From NCBI GenBank assembly GCA_965646445.1, contig CBFFZW010000007.1:34119-98118 (forward strand): 64,000 bases of DNA, read 5' to 3'. Source of the DNA: UBA11524 sp965646445 (lineage in GTDB: Bacteria; Bacillota; Clostridia; Christensenellales; Aristaeellaceae). Of the stretch, positions 16,254 through 23,841 are shown piece after piece. The number at the start of each line of letters is the position of its first letter. The stretch's first letter is position 1. Under the pieces are notes generated by a model. The model was not told the DNA's origin. It did no database searches and saw only the letters and a program-made list of their open reading frames with translations. The position numbers and the translations under genes were made by a program.

Positions 16254-17582
16254 TTATTTTCCTTCCACAATCAGGCCCTTGATGTCGCTGACCACGCTGG
16301 CCATGCTGCTGGAATCCTTGATGCTGCCGGCCACCTGGTTGTAGGCGTGCAGCACGGTGGTGTGATCCCGGTTGCCGAATGCCTGGCCAATCTGCGGCAG
16401 GGACATGTTGGTCAGCTCCCGGGTCAGGTACATGGCAATCTGACGGGGCACCGTCACCTCCCGGCGGCGGCTGGGCTTAATCAGCGCGTCCACGTCCAGG
16501 CTGTAATAGTCGCAGACGGTCTGCATCACCACCTGGGCAGTGATTTGGCGGGCCTTGGGCTGCACCAGCACGTCCCTGAGGGCCTCCTGGCACAGTTCCA
16601 CCGTTACGGGCCGCCCCACCAGGTTGGCATAGGCGTGCAGGCGGATGAGGCTGCCCTCCAATTCCCGGATATTGCTGGACACATGGGTGGCGATGAGCTC
16701 CATCACCTCCGCCGGAATGTCCATGTGCTCCTGCCGGGCCTTCTCCCGCAGGATGGCGATGCGCGTCTCGATGTCCGGCTTCTTGATGTCGGCAATCAGT
16801 CCCCAGGCGAACCGGCTGGACAGGCGCTCCTCCAGCTTGGCGATCTCCTGGGGCGGCCGGTCGCTGGTGAGGATGATCTGCTTGCCCGCGGTGTGGAGCG
16901 TATTGAAGGTATGGAAAAATTCCTCCTGGGTGGACTCGCGTCCGGCGATGAACTGGATGTCGTCCACCATGAGGATGTCCACATTGCGGAAGCGATAGCG
17001 GAACTCCATGTTCCGGCCCTGCTGGATGGCGGTAATCAGCTCGTTGGTGAAGTTTTCGCTGGTGATGTAGAGCAGCCGCTTCTCCGGGTATTGCTGCTGC
17101 ACATAATGGCCGATGGCGTGCATCAGATGGGTTTTGCCCAGCCCCACGCCGCCGTGGATGAACAGCGGATTGTAGGTATCAGCCGGGGATTCCGCCACCG
17201 CCAGGGCCGCCGCGTGGGCAAAGCGGTTGCCGCTGCCCACCACGAAGGTATCGAAGGTATACTTCGGGTTCAGCTGAACCGAGCCCTCCGGGGCCACCGA
17301 CGCGCTGCCGCCCCGCTGGCCCCGGCCCTCAAACTCCGCCTTGGTGAGGATCTCCACATTGATGTTATGCCCTGCCGCCTGGGACAGGCTGGAAGCGATC
17401 AGGGACGCGTAGCGGTTGTTGACCATCATCCGCATGTTTTCCATGGCGATAATCAGGGTCAGCACATCGCCCTCCAGGCTCTTGGGGGTCAGGTTGGTCT
17501 CGATCCAGGTATGATAGGACACCTGGTTCATTTCCTGCTTGAGCTGCTCGCAGGCCTTACCCCATAGCTCGTTCATATCCAT
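16254..17582 (-). CDS. dnaA: Chromosomal replication initiator DnaA
   Basis: Initiator ATPase of 442 residues that binds DnaA boxes and melts oriC. Domain I at 1-80 (ELWGKACEQLKQEM, helicase/partner binding), short linker, AAA+ core with Walker A GGVGLGKTH (144-152) and Walker B DILMVDD (202-208), and the C-terminal DNA-binding domain with the family signature NRDHTTVLHA near residues 409-418. ATG 17582 was chosen because GGAGG lies 8 bases upstream; an internal ATG at 17576 is also possible. Upstream are DnaA boxes and an AT-rich stretch. Downstream is repeat copy A and then a metallopeptidase, not dnaN as in most Firmicutes. Confidence 0.97.
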   Translation of the reverse strand: MDMNELWGKACEQLKQEMNQVSYHTWIETNLTPKSLEGDVLTLIIAMENMRMMVNNRYASLIASSLSQAAGHNINVEILTKAEFEGRGQRGGSASVAPEGSVQLNPKYTFDTFVVGSGNRFAHAAALAVAESPADTYNPLFIHGGVGLGKTHLMHAIGHYVQQQYPEKRLLYITSENFTNELITAIQQGRNMEFRYRFRNVDILMVDDIQFIAGRESTQEEFFHTFNTLHTAGKQIILTSDRPPQEIAKLEERLSSRFAWGLIADIKKPDIETRIAILREKARQEHMDIPAEVMELIATHVSSNIRELEGSLIRLHAYANLVGRPVTVELCQEALRDVLVQPKARQITAQVVMQTVCDYYSLDVDALIKPSRRREVTVPRQIAMYLTRELTNMSLPQIGQAFGNRDHTTVLHAYNQVAGSIKDSSSMASVVSDIKGLIVEGK

Positions 17583-17679
17583 GCCTTCATCCTCCGCATC
17601 CTGTGACCGCTTTTGCGATATGCGCAGACGTGATCCACCGCTGCCGGCCCGCCTGCATAGACGGCGGCAGCCCTCATGC

Positions 17680-17688
17680 TGTGGATAA
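17680..17688 (-). promoter_or_regulatory. DnaA box (perfect)
   Basis: TGTGGATAA on the plus strand, i.e. the consensus TTATCCACA on the minus strand, within the dnaA leader. Fits autoregulation and origin function. Confidence 0.8.
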
Positions 17689-17727
17689 CCTGCCGTTTCC
17701 CTGTTTCTCCGCATTTTCCGCCCGAAT

Positions 17728-17759
17728 ATATTATCATGAAACCCTTGAAATATCAAGGG
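17728..17759 (-). promoter_or_regulatory. dnaA promoter overlapping a perfect palindrome
   Basis: Minus strand TTGATA (17751-17756), 17-base spacer, TAATAT (17728-17733). The -35 box sits inside the palindrome CCCTTGA-AATA-TCAAGGG (17742-17759), a possible binding site for a regulator of initiation. The leader to dnaA is about 140 bases. Confidence 0.65.
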
Positions 17760-18072
17760 TTTTGCAAAAGATTGCCGATTGAATATCGCCTTCCGTCTGT
17801 TGATAACTTATCCACCAACGGATTGTGGCTGCCTCAAAAGGACACCACAATCCCTGCTTTTTCGCGCTCATTTTATGCAGTGCTGCATACCTTTCCGTCC
17901 TTCCGGCGACCCCCGAAAGCACTTTCCGGCTCAAAAAAGCCGTTTTTGCCACATTTTTGATGCGTCCGCGTAGGAATCCGCCCTCGCCGTGTCGAATGGA
18001 GGACATCGAGAGGATTCGGTGGATGGCGGAGCCGCCCGGTCGGTGGCCGTCAGGAAGAAGGAGGCGTTTCCT

Positions 18073-18567
18073 ATGCCCGCAAGCGTCAGCATCTGCGATG
18101 TGCGGCAGGCGCTTCGCCCAAGCCTGGGATCGGAACTGGTGGACGGCACGGATGTGGCGGAGCAGGCCGCCCAGGTTCTGCGCGCCTACGCTTCCTACCG
18201 GGATACCTTTTTCACCGTTCAAGAGCGGTTGGCCAACGTCCTTTTCAACGTCCTTTACGCCCTGCTGGGCCCGTCAATGACCGTCCGGCTGGATGACGGC
18301 GGCAGCGCCCGCATCCGCATCAGCGACCTGCCGGACATCGCCGACGACGCCATGTACGCGCTTTTCACCGGCCTGACGGTCTATTCCGTCAATTATGAAA
18401 ACCTCAAGGACTACTCCCTGAGGGCGGGCTCCCTCAGCGCCATGCGGGTGCTCTACGAAAAGTACGACGCCTTCCAATCCCCGGAGGAGAAGCGCCTGAT
18501 GGCCCGGGTGATTCGGGGCGGCTACCCCCGCAGCCGCTACACCGCCTGGCTGCCCGAGGCCCAGTAA
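18073..18567 (+). CDS. Hypothetical protein beside the origin
   Basis: 164 residues with no recognised domain. Mostly helical-looking and soluble, with a hydrophobic middle (LANVLFNVLYALLG) and a conserved-looking acidic section 'RISDLPDIADDAMYALF'. ATG 18073 follows GGAGG by 8 bases; a longer in-frame extension to 17989 lacks a ribosome site and has unlikely composition. First plus-strand gene to the right of the putative origin. No function can be assigned; codon use matches its neighbours. Confidence 0.75.
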   Translation: MPASVSICDVRQALRPSLGSELVDGTDVAEQAAQVLRAYASYRDTFFTVQERLANVLFNVLYALLGPSMTVRLDDGGSARIRISDLPDIADDAMYALFTGLTVYSVNYENLKDYSLRAGSLSAMRVLYEKYDAFQSPEEKRLMARVIRGGYPRSRYTAWLPEAQ

Positions 18568-18658
18568 AGGCCATAACAGCTTTTCCCTGCAACAAAACGC
18601 GCCCCCGGGCCGTTGATTCTCCCGGATACGATTTTCCCTGCCGACAGAAAGGATGCCT

Positions 18659-19573
18659 ATGCTTCATCATACCCGCAGGCGCGCCGCCGCGTTTCTCGCG
18701 GCCCTTATGCTCCTCCTGCCCTCCGCCTCCCTGGCGGAAACCGTGGTCACGTCCTTCTACCCGATTTATCTCTTCGCGCTGAACCTTTGCGACGGCCTCG
18801 ACGATGTGGCCGTCCACAACCTGGCCGCCCCCGGCACCGGCTGCCTGCACGACTATCAGCTGCAAACCAGGGACATGAAGCAGCTGGCCCAGGCGGATGT
18901 CTTCCTCATCAACGGCGCCGGCATGGAAAGCTATCTTCCCGGCGTAACCGACGCCTTCCCGGCCCTGCCCGTGACGGACGCCTCCCAGGGCATTGACCTT
19001 CTGGCGGCGGACGCGGAGGGCATTGCCGTGGGCGAAGCCGAAACGCTGTGGAACGCCCATGTCTGGCTGGACGCCTCCAACGCTCAGCAGATGGTTCGCA
19101 ACCTGGCCGACGGCCTGATGGCCGCCCTGCCCGGCCACGCGGATGCCATCGCCCTAAACCGCGACGCCTACCTTGCCCGCCTGGCCGATCTCCAAGAGGA
19201 ATTGACCCGGGGTCTGGCCGATTTGCCCCGCCGGGACATCATCACCTTCCACGAGGCCTTCCCCTACTTCGCCCAGGCCTATGGGCTGAACGTGGCCGCC
19301 GTGGTCAACCGTGAGCCCGGCGACGCGCTGTCCCCCGCCCGCCTGGCGGAGCTTGTGGGCGTGGTGGAAGCCCTGGGCGTGCCCCCGCTCTTTGTGGAAC
19401 CCCAGTACCAGGACATGGCCGCCCAGACCCTGGCCGCCGAGACCGGCGCCGCCGTCTATACCCTGGATCCCGTTGTCACCGGCCCGGAGACGGACATCCC
19501 CCTGACCTATTACGAGGACGTGATGCGCCGGAACATGGCCGTGCTGCGGGAGGCGCTGGGAAGCAGAGAATAA
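18659..19573 (+). CDS. Metal (zinc/manganese-type) ABC transporter binding protein, ZnuA/TroA family
   Basis: Exported cluster A-I metal-binding protein of 304 residues. Signal peptide ends near SLA|ET without a lipobox cysteine. The four ligands expected for the family are visible: His in 'CLHDYQL' (about 63), His in 'NAHVWLD' (about 136), His in 'TFHEAF' (about 200) and an acidic residue near the C-terminal 'LDPV'. The His-rich loop typical of ZnuA is absent. ATG 18659 has AAAGGA about 5 bases upstream; ATG 18653 abuts the ribosome site. No permease or ATPase gene is adjacent, so it is an orphan and must use a transporter encoded elsewhere. Repeat copy B follows it. Confidence 0.88.
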   Translation: MLHHTRRRAAAFLAALMLLLPSASLAETVVTSFYPIYLFALNLCDGLDDVAVHNLAAPGTGCLHDYQLQTRDMKQLAQADVFLINGAGMESYLPGVTDAFPALPVTDASQGIDLLAADAEGIAVGEAETLWNAHVWLDASNAQQMVRNLADGLMAALPGHADAIALNRDAYLARLADLQEELTRGLADLPRRDIITFHEAFPYFAQAYGLNVAAVVNREPGDALSPARLAELVGVVEALGVPPLFVEPQYQDMAAQTLAAETGAAVYTLDPVVTGPETDIPLTYYEDVMRRNMAVLREALGSRE

Positions 19574-19609
19574 TGTGGAACCAAAGGGGCTGCCCGGATG
19601 AACAGCCCC

Positions 19610-19843
19610 TTCAGGGTGTCAAAAAAGTGGCTTTGCCACTTTTTTGAGGGGCTTCGCCCCATTTTCTTGCACTCACTCACTGGTCGAACGGCTACGCCAT
19701 TCTCCCGGCCGTTCGTTCGTGTAAGGAAGCTTTTTCTAACGAAAAAGCACAAAACTGCCGCACATGTCGCCAGTTTTTGATGGACAGTCAGAGGGCCTGC
19801 GGGCCCTCCGACACCTTCCAGGACTTTTTCGACAGGCTGAAAG
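19610..19843 (+). repeat. Intergenic structured repeat, copy B (reference copy)
   Basis: A 234-bp element from TTCAGGGTGTC to CAGGCTGAAAG in sense orientation 37 bases after the metal-binding-protein gene. Stems in order: CAAAAAAGTGGC/GCCACTTTTTTG (19620-19646); GGGGC-TTC-GCCCC; CGAACGGC/GCCGTTCG (19685-19715), which competes with an alternative GAAyGGC-TAC-GCCATTC pairing; GCTTTTTC/GAAAAAGC; AAAACTG/CAGTTTT around the conserved loop CCGCACATGTCGC (19751-19777); GAGGGCC/GGCCCTC (19791-19808). The two ends are imperfect inverted repeats, and each is flanked by a GGGGCTG/CAGCCCC hairpin (19586-19609 and 19844-19867). It could be a MITE-like element or a structured RNA. Confidence 0.88.
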
Positions 19844-19871
19844 GGGGCTGCCCGCATGGACAGCCCCTTTT

Positions 19872-20633
19872 TCAGTATGCTCCATGCAATGCTGAGCGTG
19901 AGGACGGCGGAAGCCGCCGCCGTGCCCTGCCGCGAAGATCAGCCGAAGCCTGCCGCATGAAAAGCGCGCGGTTCCAGCGGAAAAAGCCCCTGACGCTCAG
20001 CAGCAGCAAAACCGCCACCAAGTCGGCATAGCACGTCAGCGCCAAGGCGAGGTATTCCGCCGGACAAATCAGCCTGACCACCACGCCGTCCAGCAGCATG
20101 TAAATAAACACCTGCCCCGGGTCAGGGACAAAGGCCCGCAAAGCAAGGGCGTTGAGGGCCACGCACAGCAGCCCCAGCAGGATCCTACCCTTTGCCTGGG
20201 GCCGGAAAAGCCGCTCTCCCATCGTCACCAGCCCCAGGAAATAGACCGCCGCATGGTTCAGCATGGAAAGGTAAATCTCCAGCGGCGGCTGGGCGCCGTA
20301 AATGAAGCCGCCAAGGGCGATGACCGTCAGGTAATAGAAGAAGCCCGCCATCACCCCGGAATAGGCCGCCCAGCTCGTCCACCGGGAGCGCCGCACAAGC
20401 AAAACAGCCGGAACGACAAAATAGGCGACCGTGGAAAATTCCGCCGGGAGCACCGCCTCCGTGCGCGTCAGCGGATAGATGATCCCATACCGAAGCAGGT
20501 TTTCAGCCAGCATGGCCGCGCACAGCAACACCATCGCGCGCCGACGAACGCTTTCCGGCTGACGGCGATACAGCGCCGCAAGCCCATGGATCGCCGCAAA
20601 GACGATCAGCGCGAAGGCATTGAGCCCGTACAT
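19872..20633 (-). CDS. Polytopic membrane protein, YwaF/TMEM164-like
   Basis: 253 residues with about seven or eight predicted membrane segments. The pattern (short N-terminal TM, 'LRYGIIYPLTRTEAVLPAEFS', then a TM pair and 'YLSMLNHAAVYFLGLV') resembles the YwaF-like integral membrane group, but I regard this as tentative. The final 30 residues are Arg-rich and cytosolic. It starts 12 bases after the stop of the DUF1700-type gene, with a GGGGGCGA ribosome site, so it belongs to the PadR-controlled operon. No substrate or activity can be assigned. Confidence 0.6.
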   Translation of the reverse strand: MYGLNAFALIVFAAIHGLAALYRRQPESVRRRAMVLLCAAMLAENLLRYGIIYPLTRTEAVLPAEFSTVAYFVVPAVLLVRRSRWTSWAAYSGVMAGFFYYLTVIALGGFIYGAQPPLEIYLSMLNHAAVYFLGLVTMGERLFRPQAKGRILLGLLCVALNALALRAFVPDPGQVFIYMLLDGVVVRLICPAEYLALALTCYADLVAVLLLLSVRGFFRWNRALFMRQASADLRGRARRRLPPSSRSALHGAY

Positions 20634-20645
20634 GACATCGCCCCC

Positions 20646-21371
20646 TTACGCGCCGGTATACCCAAACCAGCCGAAGGCGTGCCAGAAGGCCGGCGATCCG
20701 GCTGACAGGGCAGCCGCGAGGTAGCCCAGCACCAGGCAGGCCATGAATACCGTCAGCGAAATCATGGTCAGCAGATACAGGCGGCGGGCCGTCCTGCGGG
20801 GCATCGACGGACGCGCCGCGACAGCCGGACGAACGGGTCGGCCAGCGGCGGCGGCCAGCGCGTTGTGCTGGAATCGGACAAAGCAGCGCGCCAGCTGCCG
20901 GATGAAGGCACCGTAGTAGACACATCCCGCCGCCGACAGCACGGCCAGCGCCGCTAAGGCCAGACCAAACATGACGCCGCACCAATAGGGCATTGGGGGA
21001 ATCAGGGCGAAGGGGTTCAATCCGCCCACCAGGCATACCGCGATGGCTCCGCTGGTCAGCGCGGCTGCCGCCAGAACCAAACCGCAGGCCAGCAAAACAA
21101 GGAAAAAGATGCCCGCAAACAAGTCCAGCACACAAAATCCCGCGCGCACCAGCCAGGCGTCGGCCCTGGCCGGAGCGGCTTCGCCGCCTTCATACTGCGC
21201 GGCAATTTCCTCCGGCGCGCCCAGCCTCGCAGCAATTTCCTCCTCGGTGAACCCGTCCGCCAGTCTGAATGAAAAATGCTCGTCATATTCGCCAACAATT
21301 TCCGCCGCGTCAGGAATCTGCCGCTCCTTCAGCGCGTTTGTCAGCGCCGTCAGAAAATCATGCTTCGTCAT
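20646..21371 (-). CDS. DUF1700/HAAS-domain membrane protein
   Basis: 241 residues. The N-terminal 60 residues match the helical HAAS signature (MTKHDFLTALTNALKE, then EIVGEYDEHF and TEEEIAARLGAPEEIA). Four membrane segments follow, with a proline-rich loop between the second and third. HAAS proteins are almost always encoded directly after a PadR regulator, as here. I chose ATG 21371 because GGAGG lies 9 bases upstream; it overlaps the padR gene's end by 14 bases. Such modules are commonly stress- or envelope-related, but the role is not established. Confidence 0.85.
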   Translation of the reverse strand: MTKHDFLTALTNALKERQIPDAAEIVGEYDEHFSFRLADGFTEEEIAARLGAPEEIAAQYEGGEAAPARADAWLVRAGFCVLDLFAGIFFLVLLACGLVLAAAALTSGAIAVCLVGGLNPFALIPPMPYWCGVMFGLALAALAVLSAAGCVYYGAFIRQLARCFVRFQHNALAAAAGRPVRPAVAARPSMPRRTARRLYLLTMISLTVFMACLVLGYLAAALSAGSPAFWHAFGWFGYTGA

Positions 21372-21684
21372 GCTCATCATCCTCCAGCAATTTCTGTATC
21401 GTTCGGGCAAAGGCCAGGTAGCTGTCACGATCCTTCCCGTACGTCTCCCGTCCCAACTGGGTCAGCGAGTAATACTTGCGCGGCGGGCCGCCGCTTTCTT
21501 CCTGCAGATAAGTGGTCAGGAGGCCGTCGCTTTTGAGCTTGCGGAGAATAGGATAGACCGTGCCGTCCGCGATGTCGATGTGCCTTGTCAGAAATTCCGC
21601 GATTTCATACCCATAGCAGTCCCGCTTTTTCAGCAGCGATAGCACGCATAACTCGATCACGCCTTTTTTGTACTGCGCGTTCAC
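21358..21684 (-). CDS. PadR-family transcriptional regulator
   Basis: 108-residue winged-helix repressor. Typical PadR features: 'GVIELCVLSLLKKRDCYGYEIAEFL' at 8-32, 'ADGTVYPILRKLKSDGLL' as recognition/wing region at 39-56, and 'GPPRKYYSLTQLG' (the RKYY-T-G signature). The start is GTG at 21684 preceded by AGAGG. It leads the operon with the HAAS protein and a polytopic membrane protein, and probably autoregulates through inverted repeats in its promoter. Confidence 0.95.
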   Translation of the reverse strand: MNAQYKKGVIELCVLSLLKKRDCYGYEIAEFLTRHIDIADGTVYPILRKLKSDGLLTTYLQEESGGPPRKYYSLTQLGRETYGKDRDSYLAFARTIQKLLEDDEHDEA

Positions 21685-21725
21685 CAGAACACCTCTCTTT
21701 CGTTCAGAGCAAAGAGTACTATTAG

Positions 21726-21754
21726 TTAATATTCAATAGTGTGATAATTGTCAA
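21726..21754 (-). promoter_or_regulatory. padR promoter with overlapping inverted repeat
   Basis: Minus strand TTGACA (21749-21754), 17-base spacer, TATTAA (21726-21731). The repeat ACTATT-N11-AATAGT spans the -10 region and start, a likely operator for the PadR protein. Confidence 0.75.
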
Positions 21755-21830
21755 TACTCTAACGGCCAAAAAATAAATTTTTTATCCGCTAACCCATGAA
21801 AGCTGCTCCTCAGGCCGTCCTCATGGCACC

Positions 21831-21854
21831 AAAAAAGTGGCAGCCGCCACTTTT
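21831..21854 (-). terminator. Terminator after the EamA gene (shared AAAGTGGC stem)
   Basis: Minus strand AAAAGTGGC-GGCT-GCCACTTTTTT starts 11 bases after the EamA stop. The same stem occurs in repeat copies A, B, C and at 55438-55464. Confidence 0.8.
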
Positions 21855-21864
21855 ACGGAAGCCG

Positions 21865-22725
21865 TCACACCGCCATCATCAGCGTCCCGGCGACCATCAG
21901 GCCCAGGCCCCAGGCCATCCGCCGGGTCAGCCGCTCCTTCAGGAACAGGCAGGAAAACGCCACCGTCACCAGGATGCTCAGCTTGTCGATGGGCGCCACC
22001 ACGCTGACGACGCCTGTGCTGATGGCGCTGTAATAGCACAGCCACGCGCAGCCCGTGGCCACGCCGGACAGGGCGATGAAGCCCAGCTCCCGCCTGTCCA
22101 GGGTGCGCAGCAGGCGCTGCTTGCCCCGGGCGAAAACGATCCCCCAGGCCAGGAGGAGCACCACCCCGGTGCGGATGGCCGTGGCCAGGTTCGATTCCAC
22201 CCCTTCAATGCCGATCTTGGCCAGGATGGAGGTCAGCGCGGCAAACACCGCCGACAGGACGGCATAGAACATCCAGCCCCGGCCCGACGGCGTCTTCCGC
22301 GGCTGTCCGGGCTCCAGCATCATAAGGATGCCCGCCGTCAAGATGGCTGTCCCCATCAGCTTGACGGCCAGGCGCTGGGTCTCGCCAAAGATGGCGATGG
22401 CCAGCAGCACCGTCATCACCGTGCTGGACTTGTCGATGGGAGCCACCCGGCTCACGTCGCCCAGGGAAAGCGCCTTAAAATAGCAGATCCAGGAAAGACC
22501 CGTGGCCAGCCCCGACAGTAGCAGGAAGGTCAGCGAACGCCCGGTGATGTCCGCCAGGCCCTCCGCCGAACCGACAAGGAACACCATCCCCCAGGAAAAC
22601 GCCAGCACCACCATGGTACGCAGCGCCGTCGCCACGTCGGAATCCGTCTTCCTGATCCCGCACTTGGCCAGGATGGCCGTCACGCCCGAAAACAGCGCGG
22701 ACAGCACCGCCATCAGCAGCCACAT
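21865..22725 (-). CDS. EamA/DMT-family membrane transporter
   Basis: 286 residues, ten predicted membrane segments arranged as two EamA repeats. Each half starts with a similar sequence ('LSALFSGVTAILAKCGI' and 'LSAVFAALTSILAKIGI') and has 'APIDK' before TM4/5 and TM9/10. These exporters move amino acids, sugars or nucleotides, and specificity cannot be read from sequence. ATG 22725 is preceded by AGGGGG; the frame extends upstream into the carboxypeptidase gene without a ribosome site. Last gene of a run with the radical SAM and M15 genes. Confidence 0.9.
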   Translation of the reverse strand: MWLLMAVLSALFSGVTAILAKCGIRKTDSDVATALRTMVVLAFSWGMVFLVGSAEGLADITGRSLTFLLLSGLATGLSWICYFKALSLGDVSRVAPIDKSSTVMTVLLAIAIFGETQRLAVKLMGTAILTAGILMMLEPGQPRKTPSGRGWMFYAVLSAVFAALTSILAKIGIEGVESNLATAIRTGVVLLLAWGIVFARGKQRLLRTLDRRELGFIALSGVATGCAWLCYYSAISTGVVSVVAPIDKLSILVTVAFSCLFLKERLTRRMAWGLGLMVAGTLMMAV

Positions 22726-22751
22726 CCCCCGCACCCCCTGTTCTCCGACTG

Positions 22752-23810
22752 TCACACACCATAGCGCTGAAGGTATTCCTCCAGGCACAGGTTTTCATCC
22801 CGCATGACGGCGGCGTGCTCCACCCCCACATAGCGGATGTGCCAGGGCTCGGCCAGGAAGCCGGTGATGCTTTCCTTCTCCTCGGTATAGCGGAGGATGA
22901 AGCCGTAGTCCCAGCAGTTCGCCGCCAGCCACGCGGCCTGCTGCGTGTCCTTGAAGAACATCCCCGGCACGGTGATGTCGAAGGCCAGGCCCAGGTGATG
23001 CTCGCTGGTGCCGGGATCAGCCACCGTCTTGCGGGTGGCGGATTCGGCGTCCGTGCGGGACAGGCCGTTATCCCGGATGTACACCGCCACCTGATCGTCG
23101 AACAGCTTCTGCTGATCCTCCAGGGTGCGGTAGCCCTCGCTGACCTGCCATACCTCGATGCCCTCCGCCTGGGCGGCCCTGAGCATGGTCATCAGCGCGT
23201 CCACCGCCGCCCGTTCGCCCCGGATGTTCGCGGTCTTGATCCGTACCACCTGGCTGTCGCAGTAATCGGTCAGGCTGACCAGCTCCGTGGGCTGATAGCC
23301 CTCGGGCAGGCGATTGGTGCGGTTCACCAGCATGGGCATGTTTGCCGAGGACGAAGCCGGGGCGGCGGAGGGCGGGGCCGTGGCCGTCATGGGCCGGGCC
23401 TCGGCGGAATACAGCATCGCGCTGGTTTCGCTGCCCACCACGCCGTCCGCCGTCAGGCCGTTCCACTGCTGGAAAAGCGTCACCGCGTCCCGGGTTCCGG
23501 GGCCGAACTGGCCGTCGATCTCGCCATCATAATAGCCCAGGGACTGCAGGCGCGCCTGCAGCTCCTTCACCGCCTCGCCCTGGGCGCCGTGACGAATCAC
23601 CGGGGCAGGGGTGGGCGCGTTGGGGTCAATGGTCACGGCCATGACGTTGCCGATGCGGGGCGACGGCGTGGGGGTGCGGCTGGCTTCCTCCCGGGTCAGC
23701 TGCACCAGGCCCGCCACCCGTACGCCCATGATGACCGCGGCCACCGCCAGCATCGCCGTTACTGCCAGGCCGATGATTTTCTTGGGATTGGTTCCGCCGG
23801 ACTGCTTCAT
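22752..23810 (-). CDS. D-alanyl-D-alanine carboxypeptidase, VanY-type (M15B), with peptidoglycan-binding domain
   Basis: 352 residues. N-terminal membrane anchor at about 12-34, a peptidoglycan-binding type 1 domain at about 72-130 ('LQARLQSLGYY-DG-FG--T-DAV--FQ'), and an M15 zinc peptidase domain. Zinc/catalytic motifs are SEHHLGLAFD (SxHxxGxxxD) and EPWH near the C-terminus. It trims the terminal D-Ala from peptidoglycan stems outside the membrane. The start follows AGAGG. It sits 31 bases downstream of the radical SAM gene. Confidence 0.94.
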   Translation of the reverse strand: MKQSGGTNPKKIIGLAVTAMLAVAAVIMGVRVAGLVQLTREEASRTPTPSPRIGNVMAVTIDPNAPTPAPVIRHGAQGEAVKELQARLQSLGYYDGEIDGQFGPGTRDAVTLFQQWNGLTADGVVGSETSAMLYSAEARPMTATAPPSAAPASSSANMPMLVNRTNRLPEGYQPTELVSLTDYCDSQVVRIKTANIRGERAAVDALMTMLRAAQAEGIEVWQVSEGYRTLEDQQKLFDDQVAVYIRDNGLSRTDAESATRKTVADPGTSEHHLGLAFDITVPGMFFKDTQQAAWLAANCWDYGFILRYTEEKESITGFLAEPWHIRYVGVEHAAVMRDENLCLEEYLQRYGV

Positions 23811-23841
23811 ATCAGATGTACCTCTCTATGCTTCATTGGTT

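Larger units (their letters stand above)
17583..18072. other. Probable replication origin region (oriC)
   Basis: A 490-bp gene-free stretch next to dnaA. It has a perfect DnaA box at 17680-17688, two one-mismatch boxes close together in opposite orientation (TGTTGATAA 17798-17806 and TTATCCACC 17808-17816), and an AT-rich tract at about 17720-17770. Gene orientation switches here: every gene to the left is minus, while most long operons to the right are plus. Known oriC regions usually carry more boxes, so this may be one part of a bipartite origin. Confidence 0.65.

Noticed and set aside
19598..19857. Short frames inside repeat copy B (for example a 60-codon plus-strand frame)
   Set aside because: Conservation follows stem structure and compensatory changes, not codons; frames are interrupted differently in copies A and B.
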